Below, in pieces: positions 18,914 to 27,942 of a DNA stretch of 62,509 bases (its first letter is position 1; each line of letters opens with the position of its first letter). The stretch lies in assembly GCA_019420905.1 (NCBI GenBank), contig JAHZGH010000007.1:1-62509 (forward strand), given 5' to 3'. The position numbers and the translations under genes were made by a program. The DNA comes from Succinivibrionaceae bacterium (lineage in GTDB: Bacteria > Pseudomonadota > Gammaproteobacteria > Enterobacterales > Succinivibrionaceae). The notes beneath the pieces were generated by a model that was not told where the DNA came from, did not search any database, and worked only from the letters and a program-made list of their open reading frames with translations.

Positions 18914-19263
18914 ATAAATTAAACGCTAAAATCTCTTTTTATAAAGTGAAGATAGCGCTATTCTCCTCTTTTAAATTTGACAAAATAAATTATTTTGAAA
19001 TCTTAAGAATGCAACAATGGATAGCGTCAAAAAAGACTTGATAAAAGCCAGAATATCAAAAGCCCTGCAAAATATAGAGGACAGTTAAAAGCCGCTTGCC
19101 CTTGCCTTGAGAGGATGCTTTTGAAGGATTTTAGCCTATTTTAGCGAATATAAGCGGAGCTATCAAATGGATAATTATTTAACCTCTACTTAAATCATAA
19201 GTACAAAAAAAGCACTTGATTAAGAAGAAAATTATCTATAAAAAATAATACAGCCCATACTTA
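18914..19263. other. Intergenic with a possible gene remnant
   Basis: About 350 bases between the DUF1036-like gene and the thiamine operon. Apart from the short open stretch at 19018-19089 and the hairpin before thiH, I see nothing definite. Confidence 0.4.
19018..19089 (+). pseudogene. Possible remnant of a HEPN-domain gene
   Basis: An ATG opens 23 codons reading MDSVKKDLIKARISKALQNI plus EDS, then stops. The pattern of a short basic helix followed by AL.NIEDS recalls the N-terminus of UPF0332/HEPN proteins, the toxin half of MNT-HEPN pairs. No continuation in any frame is convincing and no partner gene is present. It could also be chance. Confidence 0.25.
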
Positions 19264-19290
19264 AAGCCTTCATGAACATCATGAAGGCTT
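19264..19290 (-). terminator. Probable terminator of the thiamine operon
   Basis: Perfect 11-bp stem AAGCCTTCATG / CATGAAGGCTT with a 5-base loop, 16 bases beyond the thiH stop. The following T run is short, so it may be a weak or Rho-assisted terminator. Confidence 0.55.
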
Positions 19291-19305
19291 GCTTAAGCTA
19301 AAATT

Positions 19306-20436
19306 CTAAGCGCTTATATTTTTGAAGTAAGTGGTAGAAGCATTTTGGAATACTGCTTCAAATCCATTCTTTTCCATAACAGACACTACTTCATCAACAG
19401 ATCTGTCATCGTTAACAGTCCATTGCTCTAAATACTTACCCTTATGCGCATATCCGCCTGGCTCAGTTGAAGATCCGGCAGAAAAAGCAGTGATGCCTAC
19501 CGGCAATAGGAGATCTCGGAAAGCAGCACTTTCTCGAGTTGAAATCGTCAAATCCAGCTCATTATCAAAAATACGCCAGGCACAAATGATCTGTAAAAGC
19601 TTGGCATCAGATACCGGAGAATGGGGCTGGAATCCTCCTGCAGATGGTCTAATGCGAGGGAAAGAGATACTTAAATTGCTCTGCCAATAATGCTCACGCA
19701 TATATAAAACATGCATAGCCACTGCACAAAGATCAACCTTCCAGTTATAAAGGCCTAAAAGAGCTCCCATACCGATTTTATCAATCTTTGCCTGGCCTAA
19801 GCGATCCGGAGTCTCCATTCTCCAGCGCATATCGGCTTTTCTACCGCCTAAATGACATGCTTTGTAAGTCTCGGGATGATAGGTTTCCTGATAAACGGAA
19901 ACACTGTCTAACCCTAAACTTTTAAGTTCAGCATAATCCTCTGTGGACATTGGCTGCACTTCCATCTGCAGATAAGTAGCGTGCTTGCGGGTTAACGGCA
20001 AAACCTCTCTAAAATAAGGCATGCCGCAGCGATGCTCGTTTTCTCCTGAGACTAAAAGAATATTGTAATATCCCATCTCATTCATCGCCTGCAGCTCTTC
20101 TTCGACTTCTTCTAAGGTCAAAACTACGCGCTTGAACTTATTTAATACAGAAAAACCGCAATAAGTACATTTATTTGAGCATAAATTTGACAGATATAAA
20201 GGCAAATACATATTAATGCAGCGGCCAAAACGCTTGCGTGTCAGCTGCATGGATTTTTGCACCATTACATCCAGATAATGCTTGCGAGCATTTTCTGAAA
20301 TTAATGCTGCAAAATCTTCAATAGTATGACGCCCTTCCTTAGCAATAGCATGCTCAACATCTGCATCTGTTCTGCTGTCAACTAAAGAAATAAATTTATC
20401 GACATCAATCTTTGAGATTTCATCATAAAAACTCAT
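19306..20436 (-). CDS. thiH: ThiH, tyrosine lyase (2-iminoacetate synthase)
   Basis: Radical SAM enzyme of 376 residues that cleaves tyrosine to dehydroglycine and p-cresol, supplying the glycine-derived part of the thiazole ring. The cluster motif is C86-SNK-C90-TY-C93. LLVSGENEH and the C-terminal YLEQWTVNDDRS are typical of the family. It overlaps thiG by four bases (ATGA). Use of ThiH rather than the oxygen-dependent ThiO fits an anaerobic or microaerobic life. It is last in the thiCDESGH-type operon. Confidence 0.96.
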   Translation of the reverse strand: MSFYDEISKIDVDKFISLVDSRTDADVEHAIAKEGRHTIEDFAALISENARKHYLDVMVQKSMQLTRKRFGRCINMYLPLYLSNLCSNKCTYCGFSVLNKFKRVVLTLEEVEEELQAMNEMGYYNILLVSGENEHRCGMPYFREVLPLTRKHATYLQMEVQPMSTEDYAELKSLGLDSVSVYQETYHPETYKACHLGGRKADMRWRMETPDRLGQAKIDKIGMGALLGLYNWKVDLCAVAMHVLYMREHYWQSNLSISFPRIRPSAGGFQPHSPVSDAKLLQIICAWRIFDNELDLTISTRESAAFRDLLLPVGITAFSAGSSTEPGGYAHKGKYLEQWTVNDDRSVDEVVSVMEKNGFEAVFQNASTTYFKNISA

Positions 20437-21215
20437 TTCATAGCCTCCTTTAAGAAAGCTTCCATAGGAGAAGTTGCTCTTGCAGTTTCTGTTCTGCCAG
20501 CTAATCCGGCTCTGTAGGCCATACGTCCGGCCTTGCAGGCACAGGCAAAAGCCTCAGACATTGCGATGCAGTCGCCTGCTGCGGCAATAGCAGTATTGAC
20601 CATAACAGCATCAGCACCTAACTCAAAAGCTAAACTTGCCTCAGATGGAGCTCCAATGCCGGCATCAACGATTACAGGTACATGACTCTGCTCAATAATG
20701 ATCTTGATCATCTGTGCAGTTTCGATACCGCGTGCTGAACCAATCGGTGCACCTAACGGCATAACAGCGCTTACACCAAGATCTTCAAGTCTGCGAGCTA
20801 AAACAGGATCGGCTTGAATATAAGGAAATACTTTAAAGCCTTGCTTTATAAGCTCTTCACAAGCTTTAAAGGTTTCAAGCGGATCCGGCAATAAATACTT
20901 TACATCAGGATGAACTTCTACCTTAACCCAATCGGTACCTAAGGCTTCACGAGCTAAATTTGCAGCAAAAACAGCCTCTTTTGCATTCTTTGCTCCCGAT
21001 GTATTAGGCATTAGAGTTATACCTAAATCTAATAATGGCTTGATAATCTCATCTTTATGGGTACGTATATCAATGCGCTTTACAGCCATAGTAGCAATCT
21101 GTGCGCCTGATGCCACGGCTGAAGCATGCAGAGCTTCTCCTGAGGCATATTTACCAGTACCGATAATAAGGCGGCTTTCAAATTCCTTTCCTGCTAAAAT
21201 TAATTTATCTGACAT
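20433..21215 (-). CDS. thiG: ThiG, thiazole synthase
   Basis: Forms the thiazole phosphate ring from deoxyxylulose 5-phosphate, dehydroglycine and ThiS thiocarboxylate. The 260-residue TIM-barrel protein shows LIIGTGKYAS, TLMPNTSGAKNAKEAV, VMPLGAPIGSARG and VDAGIGAPSEASLAFELGAD, all standard. It starts three bases after thiS, so the carrier and the synthase are made together. Confidence 0.97.
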   Translation of the reverse strand: MSDKLILAGKEFESRLIIGTGKYASGEALHASAVASGAQIATMAVKRIDIRTHKDEIIKPLLDLGITLMPNTSGAKNAKEAVFAANLAREALGTDWVKVEVHPDVKYLLPDPLETFKACEELIKQGFKVFPYIQADPVLARRLEDLGVSAVMPLGAPIGSARGIETAQMIKIIIEQSHVPVIVDAGIGAPSEASLAFELGADAVMVNTAIAAAGDCIAMSEAFACACKAGRMAYRAGLAGRTETARATSPMEAFLKEAMK

Positions 21216-21218
21216 CGA

Positions 21219-21416
21219 TTAACCTCCTGCAACCATATTGAAAATATCAAGCGCCATTCCTTCTTTAAGTTCAAATTGCTCCCAGCTGTTTTTAGGAACA
21301 ATTTCACCATCAAAAGCAACCGCAACGCCTTGTGATGGCAAACCTAGAGACTTAATAAGCTCTAAAAGAGTCGTTGTTTCGGTCTCTTTTAATTCGTCAT
21401 TTATACTAATATGCAT
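21219..21416 (-). CDS. thiS: ThiS, sulfur carrier protein
   Basis: Ubiquitin-like sulfur carrier of 65 residues ending in the essential Gly-Gly (NMVAGG), whose C-terminus is activated to a thiocarboxylate and gives sulfur to ThiG. The frame is open much further upstream, but ThiS is normally about 66 residues, and GGAG lies nine bases before the ATG chosen here. It overlaps the end of thiDE by 11 bases. The activating enzyme ThiF and the sulfur-transfer protein ThiI are not in this window. Confidence 0.93.
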   Translation of the reverse strand: MHISINDELKETETTTLLELIKSLGLPSQGVAVAFDGEIVPKNSWEQFELKEGMALDIFNMVAGG

Positions 21417-22899
21417 CTTCATCATCTCCGCTTCCACATAGCTCAAGCCAAATCTTGCATTCAGCATCTGGATCTGAAGCTTTAGTGATGCCCGTAATAA
21501 GAGCAACGGAACCAACACCTGTATTTAAAACATCCTGAACGTTATGAAGTTTTATACCGCCAATTGCAACCGTAGGCATAAAGTCATTTACAAGACGCTG
21601 TTCTATTGCAAGCTTATTAACTCCTTGAGGCTTAGACGGCATTTTTTTACTTTGGGTTGGGAAAACATGGCCTAAAGCTATATAAGAAGGCTTCAACTGC
21701 AGAGCTTTTAAAAGCTCATATGCTCCATGAGTGGAAACTCCCAAGCGCAAACCAGCAGCTTTTATTTTGTCAATATCAGCTTCTCTTAGATCTTCCATGC
21801 CCAAATGTACGCCATAAGCTTTAGCTTTAATTGCCAGCTCGTAATAATCATCAACAAAAAGACGAGCCTTATACTTAGAGGCAAGCTCTACGGACTTAAC
21901 TATTTTTCTATAAAGGTCAGGATCTTCTTTATTTTTTATGCGCAGCTGTATAGTCTTAACTCCAAGCTTCAAAAGCCTTTCAATCCACTCAGGACTATCT
22001 ACAACTGGATATAAGCCCAAATGCATTGGACATGCGGCAAACGGCCCTCCTTTCTTAGGAAATCCCTCTTCAGAGATCTCCGGCATATCAGCTACAGTAA
22101 AATCAGTGCCATGATGTCCACAAGGAGGTCTTACAGTATTTGTATCTAAAGCTGGACTCTTAATTCCACGATAAACATAGGCTGATGCTAAGACTGCTGC
22201 ATCTTCAACTGCAAATCCCTGTGCTAAAAATGAAGCTATAGCCGAAGATAATGCGCATCCACCGCCGTGCACGCCATTACCACTAATTTTTTTATGTGTT
22301 AAAGTGGTTTTTAAAACAGATGTAACTAAAGTATCTACTGCATATGCAGCTTTATCATTATGACCGCCTTTTACAATTACAGCCGAAGCTCCCTTATCCT
22401 TAAGCTTTAAGGCTATGTCATAGATTGACTCTGTATCTGCCGAATGAGTAAGTTCTAAGGCTTCAGGTAAATTAGGAGTAAATACAGTGCTTACCTTTAA
22501 AATACGCTCTAAATCTTTATGCAGATCGGCACTATCCATTCCTCCTGCAGTGGCACATAAAACCGGATCCCATACAACAGGTATTCCCTTTAAGGGGCCC
22601 TCTAAATAATCTAACAATAAAGATAAAATCTTCTGAGATGTAATCACGCCTATTTTTATGGCAGCAGGTCGGTCCCAATCTGAAAGCGCCGTATCTAAGG
22701 TCTTTTTAAAAATATCCTCATCTACTGCCTCAACGCTTGCAACCTGTAATAAAGACTGTGCAGTTAAGGCACTAACACAAGGAAGAGGCCATGCACCAGT
22801 ATCAAAAACAGTTAAGCAATCTGCTGTAATGCCGGCTCCGCCGCCAGAATCTACGCCAGCTATTAGTAAAACATATGGTCTTAAACTATTTTTTAACAT
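21406..22899 (-). CDS. thiDE: ThiDE fusion: HMP(-P) kinase and thiamine phosphate synthase
   Basis: Bifunctional protein of 497 residues. The N-terminal ribokinase-like ThiD part (about 8-270) shows IAGVDSGGGAGITAD, VWDPVLCATAGG, VFTPNLPEA, VIVKGGH and GNGVHGGGCALSSAIA; it phosphorylates hydroxymethylpyrimidine twice. The C-terminal ThiE part (about 290-490) shows YPVVDSPEWIERLLKLGVKTIQLR, VDDYYELAIKAKAYGVHLGMEDL, GHVFPTQSK and VAIGGI; it joins the pyrimidine and thiazole halves. Order D then E. AGGA lies before ATG and the start overlaps thiC by 14 bases. Both active-site sets look intact. Confidence 0.94.
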   Translation of the reverse strand: MLKNSLRPYVLLIAGVDSGGGAGITADCLTVFDTGAWPLPCVSALTAQSLLQVASVEAVDEDIFKKTLDTALSDWDRPAAIKIGVITSQKILSLLLDYLEGPLKGIPVVWDPVLCATAGGMDSADLHKDLERILKVSTVFTPNLPEALELTHSADTESIYDIALKLKDKGASAVIVKGGHNDKAAYAVDTLVTSVLKTTLTHKKISGNGVHGGGCALSSAIASFLAQGFAVEDAAVLASAYVYRGIKSPALDTNTVRPPCGHHGTDFTVADMPEISEEGFPKKGGPFAACPMHLGLYPVVDSPEWIERLLKLGVKTIQLRIKNKEDPDLYRKIVKSVELASKYKARLFVDDYYELAIKAKAYGVHLGMEDLREADIDKIKAAGLRLGVSTHGAYELLKALQLKPSYIALGHVFPTQSKKMPSKPQGVNKLAIEQRLVNDFMPTVAIGGIKLHNVQDVLNTGVGSVALITGITKASDPDAECKIWLELCGSGDDEDAY

Positions 22900-24454
22900 T
22901 GTATTTTTCCTGTAAAAAACGGTTTAAACGAATTGGACAAAAACGAGGACCGCACATAGAGCAGTATGATGGCTGATGGCCACGCATCTCACACTCTTCA
23001 GGCATCTGGGATTTCCAAACCTCATATGCATGCTCAGGGTCTAAAGATAAAGCAAATTGATCATGCCATCTGAACTCAGCACGGGCTCGAGCCATAGCAT
23101 TATCTCTTAAGACAGCCCCCGGTAAGCCCTTTGCTACATCAGCAGCATGTGCTGCTAATTTATAAGTTATAAGACCTGTTTTCACGTCCTCAGGCGTAGG
23201 TAATGCTAAATGCTCAGATGGAGTAACATAGCACAACATGGCTGTACCGTAAGCTGCGATATTACAGCCTCCAATAGCTGATGTTATATGATCATATCCT
23301 GGAGCTATATCGGTAACTAATGGTCCTAAGGTATAAAAAGGCGCATTGTGGCAGTATTTTTCTTCCAAGCGCTGATTTTCTTCAACACGATTTAAAGGAA
23401 CATGCCCCGGTCCTTCAATAAAACACTGTACTCCAGCTTCATAGCATCTTGATGCTAATTTACCAATAGCCATCAGCTCACCGTACTGCGCAGCATCGCA
23501 AGCATCAGCAATACATCCAGGGCGCAATCCATCACCTAAAGATAAAGCTACATCATAATCATGACAAATTTCCAAAAGTTCATCAAAATGAGTATATGCC
23601 ATGTTTTCCTCATCACGGCGCACCATGCAATTGGCCATAATTGAGCCGCCGCGAGAAACAATCCCCAAAACACGAGCTGCTGCATGCGGCAATAACGAGG
23701 AAACTAAACCTGCATGAATTGTAAAATAATCAACGCCTTGTCTGGCCTGATCTATAACTGTCTGCTTAAATAAATCCCAAGTTAAAAGATTTATATCTCC
23801 ATGCGCTCTATCTAAGGCCTCATAAATAGGGACAGTTCCAATAGGAACTGGAGAAGCTCTTAAAATAGCTTCGCGTAAAGAAGTCAAATCCTTAATACCT
23901 GTTGACAGATCCATAACAGTATCTGCGCCATGTTTTAAGGATAAGCGTAATTTAGAAATTTCTTCATCAAAATTTGAAGATAAAGAGGAAGCCCCTATAT
24001 TGGCATTGACCTTAACAGAAAAATCCTTACCGATAATCATCGGCTCAACTTCAGGATGATTGATATTAGCTGGAATAACCGCTACGCCACGGGCTAGAGC
24101 ATTTTTAATATCATCAGGAGTAAAGGCCATATCGCTTCCGTTTTTATATGATTCACGGATAGCGGCATACTCCATCTCTTTGGTGATAATTCCTTCGCGA
24201 GCACATTCCAATTGAGTCTTTTTAACCTTGAATTTATCTCCACAAGGAATTTTTGCATGCCATTTTTCACGAAGCTTAGGCATGGAACGTACATTATCAG
24301 TATTGCCCTCAACGGTATACATTAAAATCGACTCACCGTTAGATAATGTAACCTCATCAAAAGGGACTTGGATTTCTTCAGAAGAACCTTTTATATAAAT
24401 ACGACTTTTATTTACACAAAATTTCTGGGGGTGGGTTATATTTTGCACTGGCAT
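22886..24454 (-). CDS. thiC: ThiC, phosphomethylpyrimidine synthase
   Basis: Radical SAM enzyme that rearranges aminoimidazole ribotide to hydroxymethylpyrimidine phosphate. The C-terminal cluster motif CSMCGPRFC is present, together with GADTVMDLSTG, SRGGSIMANCMV, SLGDGLRPGCIADA and EGPGHVPLN. At 522 residues it is about 100 shorter than the Escherichia coli protein, mainly because the N-terminal domain is reduced; the catalytic barrel is full length. It is the first gene of the operon, directly behind a TPP riboswitch. ATG at 24454 is close to its GAGG; the GTG two codons in is a possible alternative. Confidence 0.95.
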   Translation of the reverse strand: MPVQNITHPQKFCVNKSRIYIKGSSEEIQVPFDEVTLSNGESILMYTVEGNTDNVRSMPKLREKWHAKIPCGDKFKVKKTQLECAREGIITKEMEYAAIRESYKNGSDMAFTPDDIKNALARGVAVIPANINHPEVEPMIIGKDFSVKVNANIGASSLSSNFDEEISKLRLSLKHGADTVMDLSTGIKDLTSLREAILRASPVPIGTVPIYEALDRAHGDINLLTWDLFKQTVIDQARQGVDYFTIHAGLVSSLLPHAAARVLGIVSRGGSIMANCMVRRDEENMAYTHFDELLEICHDYDVALSLGDGLRPGCIADACDAAQYGELMAIGKLASRCYEAGVQCFIEGPGHVPLNRVEENQRLEEKYCHNAPFYTLGPLVTDIAPGYDHITSAIGGCNIAAYGTAMLCYVTPSEHLALPTPEDVKTGLITYKLAAHAADVAKGLPGAVLRDNAMARARAEFRWHDQFALSLDPEHAYEVWKSQMPEECEMRGHQPSYCSMCGPRFCPIRLNRFLQEKYNVKK

Positions 24455-24492
24455 GTCCTCAATGTTGTTTAATTTGGTGCATGCCGAATGGC

Positions 24493-24576
24493 TGTTGTTT
24501 CCTACGCGGGGATTATCCCGATCAGGTTTACGGATTTTGCAAGCGCAATCTCAGCCATAAGGCACTCCGACAAGCA
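24493..24576 (-). promoter_or_regulatory. TPP riboswitch (THI element)
   Basis: The minus strand carries the conserved core in order: CGGAGTGCC, GGCTGAGA, AATCCGT, AACCTGATC, GGGATAATCCC and GCGTAGGAAACAAC. These are the P2/J and pyrimidine-sensing, then P4/P5 pyrophosphate-sensing parts of the thiamine pyrophosphate aptamer. It ends about 40 bases before thiC. The short gap to the start codon and lack of a strong terminator stem suggest control of translation initiation by thiamine pyrophosphate. Confidence 0.96.
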
Positions 24577-24581
24577 TAATT

Positions 24582-24610
24582 ATTATGATACTAATATTAT
24601 TAAGGTGCAA
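24582..24610 (-). promoter_or_regulatory. Promoter of the thiamine operon
   Basis: On the minus strand TTGCAC (minus 35), 17 bases, CATAAT (minus 10). Transcription would begin about seven bases later, right at the 5' edge of the TPP riboswitch. Confidence 0.65.
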
Positions 24611-25058
24611 ATATAATTTTTATAAATAAGATAAATTTCAATTTAACAATAATAGAATAAAGATTTATAAGAAATTTGTATATTTATTGAATAGTCATAA
24701 AAGAAATTATTTTTGAAACAGCTTAAGCTTTTTCACAAAAAATTTATATAAATATGGCAGGCTGACAAAATATTTTTATATATAACAGGCACGATTTTAC
24801 ATATCTATTTGTTATTATAAATAAATTTTATAATTAAACTTTCATATACTCTACAGTTTAATATAAAGCTAAAGTCAATAAACTGATTAGTTGCATATTT
24901 TGTACAAAAATTTATGGAATAATAACCAAAAAAATCAATATATAAAATATTTAAACCTATTTAATATATAATATATAAAAATAACAAATCTAAAATATAT
25001 TTATCAGCATTACATTATATAAATAATTATTTTTTCTGTTTAGTCTGTATAAAATTGA
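24611..25058. other. Intergenic, AT-rich, no gene seen
   Basis: Nearly 450 bases between the thi promoter and the gntR stop. Extremely AT-rich with no convincing reading frame, hairpin or repeat; it may contain the end of the TRAP transcript. Confidence 0.4.
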
Positions 25059-25820
25059 TTATTCTTGATTTATGCGCATTCTTTGTCTTAATTTAATATC
25101 ATTCTGAATTTGTGCAATATGAAGTTTCATAGCTTCGCTTGCAGCTTTGCCATTCTTATTCAAGATAGCCTTAACAATCATATCATGAGTATCAATAGCT
25201 TCCTTACATAAAGTTCTATCATTAAGATTTATCACATAATCAATGGATGCATAAATAATATCCATGATCGAAGGCAATACGCAATTTGGAAAACAGGCAG
25301 CTATACTAGAATGAAATGCAATATCAACGGAAGAATGATTTTCTCCGATATCTACAAGATATTTAATTTTTTCATGGGCTTCGCATATTTTTTCTATTTG
25401 TTCTTTAGTTGCTATTTCGGCAGCCTTTTCTGCTAATTTAGGCTCTATAAGCAACCTTATTTCACACAAATCATACCCTAACTGAAGCTTATCTTTATAA
25501 AAGCGAAAGCCAAAAGGATCCGGCAAAACTCCGGTTTTTTTAGCAACGAAAGTTCCTAAACCTCTTTTAATTTCCAAAATATTTTGACTTACCAGGAGTT
25601 TTACTGCTTCTCTAATTGAACTTCTGCCTACCCCTAAAATCTTAGCTAATTCCATTTCAGGAGGAAGAGCTTCTTCTTTTTTTAAATACCCTTCCTGAAT
25701 CATTTTGATAATTGTTTCTGCTATCAAATCCACCTTAGATTTAAGCTTATATACGCTTAACGGCGTATTCATACAATTTTGAATTAGACTTTCAAGATTA
25801 TTCTGTGTAAAAGTAGGCAT
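25059..25820 (-). CDS. GntR-family (FadR/FCD type) transcriptional regulator
   Basis: Regulator of 253 residues. The N-terminal winged helix (about 25-95) has the family pattern LPPEMELAKILGVGRSSIREAVKLL and IKRGLGTFVA. The C-terminal all-helical FCD domain (about 110-245) has the metal-site pattern with VDIAFHSSIA, DTHDMIVKAI and MKLHIAQI; this domain usually binds a sugar acid or other small carboxylate. It is the last gene of the first TRAP operon, so it probably senses the transported acid and represses the operon. A palindrome upstream of dctQ is a candidate operator. Confidence 0.9.
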   Translation of the reverse strand: MPTFTQNNLESLIQNCMNTPLSVYKLKSKVDLIAETIIKMIQEGYLKKEEALPPEMELAKILGVGRSSIREAVKLLVSQNILEIKRGLGTFVAKKTGVLPDPFGFRFYKDKLQLGYDLCEIRLLIEPKLAEKAAEIATKEQIEKICEAHEKIKYLVDIGENHSSVDIAFHSSIAACFPNCVLPSIMDIIYASIDYVINLNDRTLCKEAIDTHDMIVKAILNKNGKAASEAMKLHIAQIQNDIKLRQRMRINQE

Positions 25821-25876
25821 AATTTATTTTATTAATTTTTAATTATTTTATTTATTTTGATTATTTTATTATTAAC

Positions 25877-26755
25877 TTATAAAATTTTAGCATAATCTTG
25901 CAAAGTCTTAAAAAGGCTGTCAAATGCTCTTTGAATGATTTCCTTTTGAGAATATTTTTGACAATACGAGCTATTAAAAATCTCTGTAGAGATCATCCCC
26001 TTATAATCAATTTCTTTAAGAGCCTTCAGAAATTTATCAAGATCAATAGCATTGCCTTCATCACAAAAAACTCTGTATCTTTGATCAACAATTTTTTCAC
26101 TATCACAAACCTTTATGCCATTCATAAGATGAACTGCCATAATCTTATTTGCATCTATATGCTTAAAATCATAATCAGATTTTCTATCTTTTAGATAAAG
26201 ATTATAAGAATCAAGAACTAATCCAACATTTACTGCATTAACCTCTGAAATAATTTCATACGCAAAATCAGCATCTCGTACTAAACTGCGTGTAAGTCCT
26301 ACTGGCTCAAAAATCCAATTTATATCAGGGTAATTTCGAGATAAAAAATTCAATATCCTTATACAGCTTTGTTTAATATAAAACCGTTCATAGTTAAAAC
26401 ATAAAGACTCATTTTCTAAAAGAGGAGCCACAACAATACATTTATCTATACCTAATTGCTGATGCAAAGAAGCAATTAGATCTAAAGTTTTATATATTTC
26501 CTTATCTTTATACTCATCATTATTTGAGCTTAAAAATTCAGGATAAATATATAGCGCATTTAAAGCATGAGGACATATTCCGGTTTTATCTAAAAGATCT
26601 TTTAAATCCTGTAAAGTATGAGTATTCAGATACTCTAAAAGACAATCAAAACGTATTTCTATAAGATCAAATCCTGAATTTTTAGCTAAAATTATGTCCT
26701 TCTCTAAATCAAAAAAATCTTTAGTGCAAGCTTCGTTATAACAATAAATTGCCAT
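25877..26755 (-). CDS. Sugar phosphate isomerase/epimerase family TIM-barrel protein
   Basis: Protein of 292 residues with the xylose-isomerase-like/AP endonuclease 2 fold: early strand FDLIEIRFDCLLEYL, PHALNALYIYP, DINWIFEPVG, NVGLVLDSYNLYL, KIMAVHLMNG and GMISTEIFNSSY. The acidic and His residues at strand ends fit a divalent-metal isomerase or dehydratase acting on a sugar or inositol derivative. GGAG lies six bases before the ATG chosen; the frame opens six codons earlier without support. It sits between the oxidoreductase and gntR in the TRAP operon, so it probably handles the imported acid after oxidation. Exact substrate unknown. Confidence 0.75.
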   Translation of the reverse strand: MAIYCYNEACTKDFFDLEKDIILAKNSGFDLIEIRFDCLLEYLNTHTLQDLKDLLDKTGICPHALNALYIYPEFLSSNNDEYKDKEIYKTLDLIASLHQQLGIDKCIVVAPLLENESLCFNYERFYIKQSCIRILNFLSRNYPDINWIFEPVGLTRSLVRDADFAYEIISEVNAVNVGLVLDSYNLYLKDRKSDYDFKHIDANKIMAVHLMNGIKVCDSEKIVDQRYRVFCDEGNAIDLDKFLKALKEIDYKGMISTEIFNSSYCQKYSQKEIIQRAFDSLFKTLQDYAKIL

Positions 26756-26787
26756 TTTTTCTCCAAGATTCATTCCCTGCTCTAATC

Positions 26788-27879
26788 TTAAGAGCGATGT
26801 TCATCACTCTTCCAAATCATATTAGGATTTTTAGAAATACTATAAATAGCCTCACACACTTCAACTGTAGCTCTGCCTGCTTCACCATCAGCAAGCAGTC
26901 TGTCTTTTCCTAAAATAGCGTTAACAAAGTTCTCAATGTGCTGTTGATGGAAATAAATCATCTTATCTACGCTATTAAAAAACTCTTTATCAGCATTAAC
27001 TAAAGACTCCAATAATACTTTATCTCCAGGCACATTCCACATATCAGTAACTGGGGCTTCCTCAATTTCGGACATTCCTGCAATAAACATCTGTCCGCCA
27101 TCAGTCTGCACTCCAACAGAAGATCCATTACTGCCGAAAATATGAACTTTGCCATAAAGAGCTGGATTCTGACTATTGCTTGCTAGCAAAGTAGCTAAAG
27201 CACCTGATTTATATTTAATTACCGCAACTGCACTATCCTCTACCTCTATATAAGGATGATTGAAATTAGCTGCAAGTCCATAAATAGCTTCAATATCTCC
27301 CATATACCAATTTAAAAGATCGATTTGATGAGAAGCTTGTGTAACTAAAACACCACCACCTTCTCCGGCTATTGTTCCTCTCCAAGGATCACTTTTATAA
27401 TAATCCTCAGATCGCCAGCCTAGCATCGTTACCTGAGCTAGAATCGGCTTTCCTAACTTATTAGCATCAATAGCTTTTTTAATACGCAGGCACGGCAAGT
27501 AATTACGCCTTTGTACCAAGGTTCCCAATAAAACTCGATTTTCCTGAGCAGCCTTAATCATGGCATCAGCTTCTTTTAAATTAACAGCTAAAGGCTTTTC
27601 TACCAAAATATGACAATGATGCTTTGCACATTGAATAGCAAGATCTGCGTGAGATGGATGAGGAGTACAAATGGTTACTGCATCAAGGTGCTCTTTTTCA
27701 ATCATCTCTTCACAATTTAAATATCCGTGAATACCATATTCCTCACAAAAACATTTAAGTTTAGGCTCGGTATGATTACAAGCTGCGACTAAAACACAAT
27801 TATTTAAATTATTTATAGCTTTAGCATGAAAATGAGCTATCTTACCGCAACCGATGATGCCGATTTTTATTTTATCCAT
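26788..27879 (-). CDS. Gfo/Idh/MocA family oxidoreductase
   Basis: NAD(P)-dependent dehydrogenase of about 363 residues. The N-terminal Rossmann fold begins KIGIIGCGKIAHFHAKAI, followed by VTICTPHPSHADLAIQCAKH and the family signature HILVEKPLAV. The C-terminal substrate domain has GEGGGVLVTQASHQIDLLNWYMG, a typical active-site helix with His. Members oxidise inositols, sugars or sugar acids. The longer upstream reading frame is rejected because GAGAG lies at normal distance from the ATG used. It follows dctP in the TRAP operon and precedes the TIM-barrel gene. Confidence 0.88.
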   Translation of the reverse strand: MDKIKIGIIGCGKIAHFHAKAINNLNNCVLVAACNHTEPKLKCFCEEYGIHGYLNCEEMIEKEHLDAVTICTPHPSHADLAIQCAKHHCHILVEKPLAVNLKEADAMIKAAQENRVLLGTLVQRRNYLPCLRIKKAIDANKLGKPILAQVTMLGWRSEDYYKSDPWRGTIAGEGGGVLVTQASHQIDLLNWYMGDIEAIYGLAANFNHPYIEVEDSAVAVIKYKSGALATLLASNSQNPALYGKVHIFGSNGSSVGVQTDGGQMFIAGMSEIEEAPVTDMWNVPGDKVLLESLVNADKEFFNSVDKMIYFHQQHIENFVNAILGKDRLLADGEAGRATVEVCEAIYSISKNPNMIWKSDEHRS

Positions 27880-27942
27880 AATAAAAACTCTCAAGATCTC
27901 AAGAAAAGGTATCAGAAAATATTTTCTGATACCCATATTTTT

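Noticed and set aside
24611..25058. Small RNA or gene in the gap upstream of thiC
   Set aside because: Only featureless AT-rich sequence, with no stable stem or frame.
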